From: an uncultured Erysipelotrichaceae bacterium
Lineage (GTDB): Bacteria > Bacillota_I > Bacilli_A > RFN20 > CAG-826
DNA: 36,360 nt
Direction: 5' to 3'
Assembly (NCBI GenBank): GCA_902791085.1
Contig: CADAUN010000001.1
Coordinates: 1 to 36,360, forward strand
Shown here: positions 33,388 through 36,360 of the stretch, in pieces
Numbering within the stretch: position 1 is the first letter of the stretch
Layout: each line of letters begins with the position of its first letter
Position numbers and translations under genes: made by a program
The notes under the pieces: generated by a model
Told to the model about the DNA's origin: nothing
Seen by the model: only the letters and a program-made list of their open reading frames with translations
Database searches by the model: none

Positions 33388-33421
33388 TATACTAAAGTAA
33401 TTAAGCGTTCATTGGAGCGTT
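33388..33421 (+). promoter_or_regulatory. secG -10 element and leader repeat
   Basis: TATACT (33388-33393) lies 35 bp from the ATG. The leader has a direct repeat of AGCGTT (33404 and 33416 areas), with GGAG inside the second unit as the only ribosome binding site, about 12 bases from the ATG. Confidence 0.4.
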
Positions 33422-33428
33422 AAAAACT

Positions 33429-33722
33429 ATGAAGTGGTACGACATTGTCTTCATTATTATTTCTTTAATCTTAATCGTCTTAAGCTTATTGCAAGGCGGG
33501 AAATCCGAGGGCGCTTCCGGCGCCATTACCGGCGGTGGTTTAAATGTCTTTGCCAAAACAAAGGAACGTGGTTCTGAAAAAGTCGTTTCCTGGATGACTT
33601 TTGGCTTCGCTATTCTTTTCTTGTTTATGGCTATCGTCATTATGTTGCTAAATTCGCGTGCGGCTTCAGCAGCTTCGTCCTCGACGGATTCGACTGCCGC
33701 TGCCATTCGTATGCTTCTTTAA
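33429..33722 (+). CDS. secG: Protein-export channel subunit SecG
   Basis: Small accessory subunit of SecYEG that eases SecA-driven translocation. 97 residues with two transmembrane helices (about 5-22 and 55-75). Between them is the conserved SecG loop LLQGGKSEGASGAITGGG, followed by a short cytosolic segment. After the second helix is an Ala/Ser/Thr-rich tail of about 20 residues, longer than in the minimal family. It has its own promoter and terminator, so it is monocistronic. rnr and smpB, which often follow secG in Bacillota, are absent here. Confidence 0.93.
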   Translation: MKWYDIVFIIISLILIVLSLLQGGKSEGASGAITGGGLNVFAKTKERGSEKVVSWMTFGFAILFLFMAIVIMLLNSRAASAASSSTDSTAAAIRMLL

Positions 33723-33748
33723 CCAACATCGAATGAAATGAATCGTTT

Positions 33749-33774
33749 GGATGTCCGCCAAGGACATCCTTTTT
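33749..33774 (+). terminator. Rho-independent terminator of secG
   Basis: GGATGTCC pairs with GGACATCC (loop GCCAA) and runs into TTTTT. It begins 26 bases after the secG stop. Confidence 0.95.
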
Positions 33775-33823
33775 GCTTTCAAGACGAGCTGTTTTTTGTA
33801 ATGAAAAAACAAACGTCTCCGTC

Positions 33824-33829
33824 TATAAT
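33824..33829 (+). promoter_or_regulatory. folD -10 box next to the start codon
   Basis: TATAAT ends 7 bases before the ATG at 33837 (intervening CCTCTAT). No ribosome binding site is present, so transcription probably begins at or next to the ATG. Confidence 0.55.
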
Positions 33830-33836
33830 CCTCTAT

Positions 33837-34631
33837 ATGGATATCAAAGAATATGTGACGTTACGGAAAAGTGCCTTAAAAAACCAAATATCGTCTCTTA
33901 CGAAAAAACCTCGCTTATCCATCATTACGGTTGGAAATGATCCTGCAAGCGAAGCCTATGTCCGTGGGAAAAAGAAAGATGCGGCTGAAGTGGGAATTGA
34001 AGCGATTCAAACCTGGTTTCCTGGGGATATTTCAGAAGAAACATTGTTGGATGCGATCCGCAAACAGAATAACGATTCATCAATCGATGGCATTTTGGTG
34101 CAGTTGCCTGTCCCTAAATCTATCTCGGTAGAACATATTAACCTCACGATAGATCCCAAAAAAGATGTGGATGGGTTTACCCCTTTAAGTCAGTTTCGCC
34201 CATGCACGCCTCGCGGAATTATCGATTACTTAACGGCAGAAAAATTTCCGTTTAAAGGAGCCAATGCCGTTGTTGTGGGGCGTAGCGAAATTGTGGGTAA
34301 ACCAATGGCAAAGCTTCTTTTAGAGAAAGATTGCAATGTGGTTCAATTACATAGCAAAACCAAGCCGGATGATTTCCGTTTTTATTTCGCTCATGCAGAT
34401 TTGATTGTATCCGCGATTGGAAAGATGAACACGTGGGACGCTTCCTATTCGTATCGTCCCTCTGCTTGGTTAATCGACGTCGGGATTACCCGCGGAGAGG
34501 ATGGGCATCTGCATGGTGATTTTGTTCCTTCTCTCCCTGTGGCCAAGCAAACACCGGTACCGGGTGGAGTGGGGCTTTTGACGCGTCTTGCTCTCTTAGA
34601 AAATTTGATGGAGGCGGTGAAACACCGTTAA
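33837..34631 (+). CDS. folD: Methylenetetrahydrofolate dehydrogenase/cyclohydrolase FolD
   Basis: Bifunctional one-carbon enzyme interconverting 5,10-methylene- and 10-formyl-tetrahydrofolate with NADP. 264 residues from the ATG at 33837. An upstream frame to 33738 reads through the secG terminator and promoter and is rejected as N-terminus. The catalytic lysine region is AYVRGKKKDAAEVGIEA, followed by ILVQLPVP and PKKDVDGFTP. The Rossmann part has VVGRSEIVGKPMAKLLL. The C-terminal signature is TPVPGGVGLLTRLALLENLM. The N-terminus is slightly shorter than in the 280-residue homologues. A small membrane protein gene follows three bases after the stop. Confidence 0.96.
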   Translation: MDIKEYVTLRKSALKNQISSLTKKPRLSIITVGNDPASEAYVRGKKKDAAEVGIEAIQTWFPGDISEETLLDAIRKQNNDSSIDGILVQLPVPKSISVEHINLTIDPKKDVDGFTPLSQFRPCTPRGIIDYLTAEKFPFKGANAVVVGRSEIVGKPMAKLLLEKDCNVVQLHSKTKPDDFRFYFAHADLIVSAIGKMNTWDASYSYRPSAWLIDVGITRGEDGHLHGDFVPSLPVAKQTPVPGGVGLLTRLALLENLMEAVKHR

Positions 34632-34634
34632 AAT

Positions 34635-34991
34635 ATGACTTATTGCAAATTTTTAGATTCTTTACCTCATCTTGCGAAAATCCTTTTCGCGATTTTTCTC
34701 AATCCTTTGTTCGTCGTTTATCGTTTCATCACGGACATTACCGAAAAGAATTATGGCTTGGTGGTATGGGATGCCTTATTGGGTGTTGCTATCCATCCGT
34801 TCTTTTGGATTTGCAACATCGTTTGGACCTCTAGCAAGGATAAAATCTTCTCCTTTGCGGACTTCTTTGGAAATGATGGGGGAATTCACTTTGAAGCAAC
34901 CAATTCCGCTGACCCAGGAACATCAATCGCGAACGCTCAAGAAGTGAAAGTAGAAGACAAGGCCGATACCACAAAAGAAGAAACGAAATAA
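34635..34991 (+). CDS. Small membrane protein, unknown
   Basis: 118 residues. Two hydrophobic segments (about 12-33 and 41-65), the first containing FAIFLNPLFVVYRFITD, are followed by a hydrophilic C-terminal half rich in Asp, Glu, Thr and Lys. It starts three bases after folD with no own ribosome binding site, so it is probably co-transcribed with folD. A shared terminator follows. I recognise no family. The two-helix layout is like small Pmp3-type proteins, but the diagnostic residues do not match. Confidence 0.6.
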   Translation: MTYCKFLDSLPHLAKILFAIFLNPLFVVYRFITDITEKNYGLVVWDALLGVAIHPFFWICNIVWTSSKDKIFSFADFFGNDGGIHFEATNSADPGTSIANAQEVKVEDKADTTKEETK

Positions 34992-35018
34992 CATCCTGTC
35001 ATCCACTTGCGACGAAAG

Positions 35019-35051
35019 AAAAAGTCAACCTTAGGCAAGGCTGACTTTTTT
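35019..35051. terminator. Bidirectional terminator between convergent genes
   Basis: AAAAAGTCA (35019-35027) pairs with TGACTTTTT (35042-35050), with an inner CCTT/AAGG pairing around loop AGGC. The A run on one side and T run on the other serve both the folD unit and the minus-strand gene. Confidence 0.9.
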
Positions 35052-35066
35052 CATGTGACAAGGGAA

Positions 35067-36008
35067 TTAGGCTTGGTTCGCTCCATCGTCTTTCTTATCT
35101 TCTGGAGCGTCAATAATGTCGTTGCCATTTTGATCTTGCACTTTGACATCACCGTTCTTGACGGCTTTTTCTAACCGTGCTCCGTTGATTTCCATAAAGG
35201 TGTTCACAAGAACTGCGATTGCAGCCAATAATAGCACCACACCAAGGACGATTAAGGCGATAAGGGCTGTTAAATCAGAATTGTTGCCTAAATAATAGAG
35301 AATAACAATTCCTAAAGCAATTAAGCCAGCACCAAAGACAATCTCAAGAACCGGCAAATAGATTTTGTAAAGTTTAGAGACAATGAAGCCGATGGCAAAT
35401 AACACAAGGCTAGCCCCAGCGCAGATAACGGCCACACCGACAAAAATAGAGACGAATTTTGTTAAGACTTCCGTGATTTGCATCAAATTGCCGTTATACG
35501 CGTTATAGATGGCAATTAAAGCAATTCCCAATGCCAGTTCTGCCGCGCCGCCGATGACTAAATCATAGGCCATGGAAGCCTTTACTGCCGCTTTCTTAGC
35601 CGCCTCATAACGGCTTGTGGCTACCACTGGCAAGAAATTGGTTAAAATGCGTAAACTCCCGCCGACAATCATAAAGATGCCAAAGATGAACAAGATTTTG
35701 GAAACAATGGAACTATAATCTGTTTCCCCATTTTGTGCCTTTGCCATATAAACAAAGCAAAGCACGCCGAGTACCGCCAATAAAGCCGCTTCAACGAAGT
35801 TCCAAATAGACCAAACGAGTCCGCCTTTTCCGAAGTTGATTGGCTTCCGTTCCTTCTTTTCTTTCGGCTGCTTTTGCGGCTTTGGTTCCTCTTTCTTTTC
35901 TTCTTTCGGTTGTTCCTCAGCCTTTGTTTCTTCCGCCTTCACTACTTCGTTTTTGGCTTCTTCTTTCGGTTGTTCTTCGCCGTCTTTTTTCTCTTTCTCG
36001 TCCGCCAT
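35067..36008 (-). CDS. Multi-pass membrane protein with Lys/Glu/Pro-rich N-terminal tail
   Basis: 313 residues from the ATG at 36008, chosen because AAAGGAGG (36016-36023) lies at correct spacing. An in-frame ATG at 36101 has no such site. Residues 1-58 are a highly charged Lys/Glu/Pro/Gln tail with imperfect repeats of EEQPKEE. About six transmembrane helices follow (near 66-88, 102-127, 148-168, 182-210, 217-240, 247-270), and then an acidic tail. The helices contain many Ala, Gly and Ile residues and no catalytic motif. I recognise no family. It has the same design of charged N-terminal tail plus membrane domain as the DUF3137-like protein at 4147-5343. Confidence 0.7.
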   Translation of the reverse strand: MADEKEKKDGEEQPKEEAKNEVVKAEETKAEEQPKEEKKEEPKPQKQPKEKKERKPINFGKGGLVWSIWNFVEAALLAVLGVLCFVYMAKAQNGETDYSSIVSKILFIFGIFMIVGGSLRILTNFLPVVATSRYEAAKKAAVKASMAYDLVIGGAAELALGIALIAIYNAYNGNLMQITEVLTKFVSIFVGVAVICAGASLVLFAIGFIVSKLYKIYLPVLEIVFGAGLIALGIVILYYLGNNSDLTALIALIVLGVVLLLAAIAVLVNTFMEINGARLEKAVKNGDVKVQDQNGNDIIDAPEDKKDDGANQA

Positions 36009-36055
36009 ATAGGTGCCTCCTTTAAAAAGATAGGATAAGAATAACAAAATGATAC

Positions 36056-36072
36056 CTTGCTTGAAGCAAGGA
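36056..36072 (-). repeat. Palindromic hairpin upstream of the Lys/Glu-rich membrane protein
   Basis: CCTTGCTT and AAGCAAGG form a perfect 8-bp inverted repeat around one base, 48 bp upstream of the ATG at 36008 and 45 bp after the YolD-like stop. The T run that follows on the minus strand (TATCATTTTG) is poor, so it may be a weak terminator or an operator. Confidence 0.5.
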
Positions 36073-36116
36073 AAATAGAGGTTACCCACGAAAGTAAACA
36101 AAAAGAATGGATTTGT

Positions 36117-36360
36117 TTAAAAATTATCTGTTAATTCTAATAGATGTGAGCAAAGAATCTCTTGTCCTTCAATGACAACGAGATTTTCTTCCAATGAAAC
36201 GGAATTGATCCGGCCATAGATGGAATAGAAGTACCCGTCATGCCAAAACCGGGCGAAGACTTTTTGACCATGGTAGTGGTTAATGATGTCATGCATGGCT
36301 GCTTTTTCTGCTAAGGAAGGTCGGGGACAAGGTACTTTATTCGCTTCATACTCAAGCTCT
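36117..36360 (-). CDS. YolD-like protein, C-terminal part only
   Basis: 80 residues are in the window. The start lies beyond the right edge and the stop is TAA 36117-36119. The visible part has the YolD-like layout: a short helix (LAEKAAMHDIINHYH), a small beta barrel beginning with FARFWHDGYFYSIYGRINSVS, then paired strands ENLVVIEGQEILCSHLLEL. YolD proteins of unknown biochemical role are commonly encoded beside Y-family (UmuC-like) DNA polymerases in Bacillota, so a polymerase gene may lie upstream outside the window, by inference. The family call is moderate because half the protein is missing. Confidence 0.55.
   Translation of the reverse strand, partial: ELEYEANKVPCPRPSLAEKAAMHDIINHYHGQKVFARFWHDGYFYSIYGRINSVSLEENLVVIEGQEILCSHLLELTDNF

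Noticed and set aside
33738..33836. Longer N-terminus for FolD
   Set aside because: It would read through the secG terminator and the folD -10 box, and the extra residues do not resemble FolD.
1..36360. CRISPR arrays, tRNA or rRNA genes, insertion sequences, prophage or defence-system genes
   Set aside because: I looked for regularly spaced repeats, cloverleaf-like tails, transposase motifs and phage or nuclease signatures and saw none.

Overview
The window is a stretch of a low-to-moderate GC Bacillota chromosome. It most resembles Bacilli or the Erysipelotrichia/Mollicutes-related lineages. The evidence is gene order: tsaE-tsaB-rimI-tsaD, pcrA-ligA, comFA-comFC-secA-prfB and a four-gene Bmp-type nucleoside ABC operon are all Bacillus-like neighbourhoods. 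Ribosome binding sites are of the AAAGGAGG type where present. TGA is a true stop: it ends tsaB, rimI, tsaD and yitT, and an RF2 gene with a programmed frameshift is present. The Mollicute UGA=Trp code is therefore not in use. No rRNA, tRNA, transposase, CRISPR array or prophage gene was found. I assign no species.

Layout. 1-246: a possible broken 3' end of a plus-strand gene. 247-3375 (minus): DJ-1/PfpI-like protein, enolase, and a GT-B glycosyltransferase. 3423-6010 (plus): uracil-DNA glycosylase, a DUF3137-like membrane protein, and an NtdP-like nucleotide phosphatase. 6073-10209 (plus): the tRNA t6A genes tsaE, tsaB and tsaD with rimI among them, then asnS and a tiny membrane protein. 10210-10420: a hairpin-rich convergent intergenic region. 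10421-16744 (minus): thymidine kinase, then an operon of Bmp lipoprotein, dual ATPase, two permeases and a CAT-fold acetyltransferase. 16996-19099 (minus): three coupled membrane proteins of unknown role. 19228-25383 (plus): pcrA, ligA, comFA, comFC. 25524-32453 (plus): secA, prfB, yitT, uvrB. 32493-34991 (plus): GT8 glycosyltransferase, secG, folD and a small membrane protein. 35067-36360 (minus): a lysine/glutamate-rich multi-TM protein and the C-terminal part of a YolD-like protein.

Functional themes are DNA repair and replication (ung, pcrA, ligA, uvrB), translation (t6A synthesis, asnS, prfB), protein export (secA, secG), nucleoside uptake and salvage (Bmp-ABC system, tdk, ntdP) and DNA uptake (comFA, comFC). 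The genome is compact: many gene pairs share stop/start bases, and terminators overlap promoters or start regions.

I see no clear new multi-gene system. The observations most worth following are: (i) several promoters whose -10 box ends only 5-9 nt before the start codon (candidate leaderless mRNAs); (ii) a comFA start site built into the terminator of ligA; (iii) a SecA whose C-terminal zinc domain is replaced by a long Pro/Ala tail; (iv) a recurrent TTACCAT/ATGGTAA palindrome at the secA, bmp and eno control regions; (v) a CAT-like acetyltransferase coupled to a nucleoside transporter; and (vi) the unknown three-gene membrane operon.
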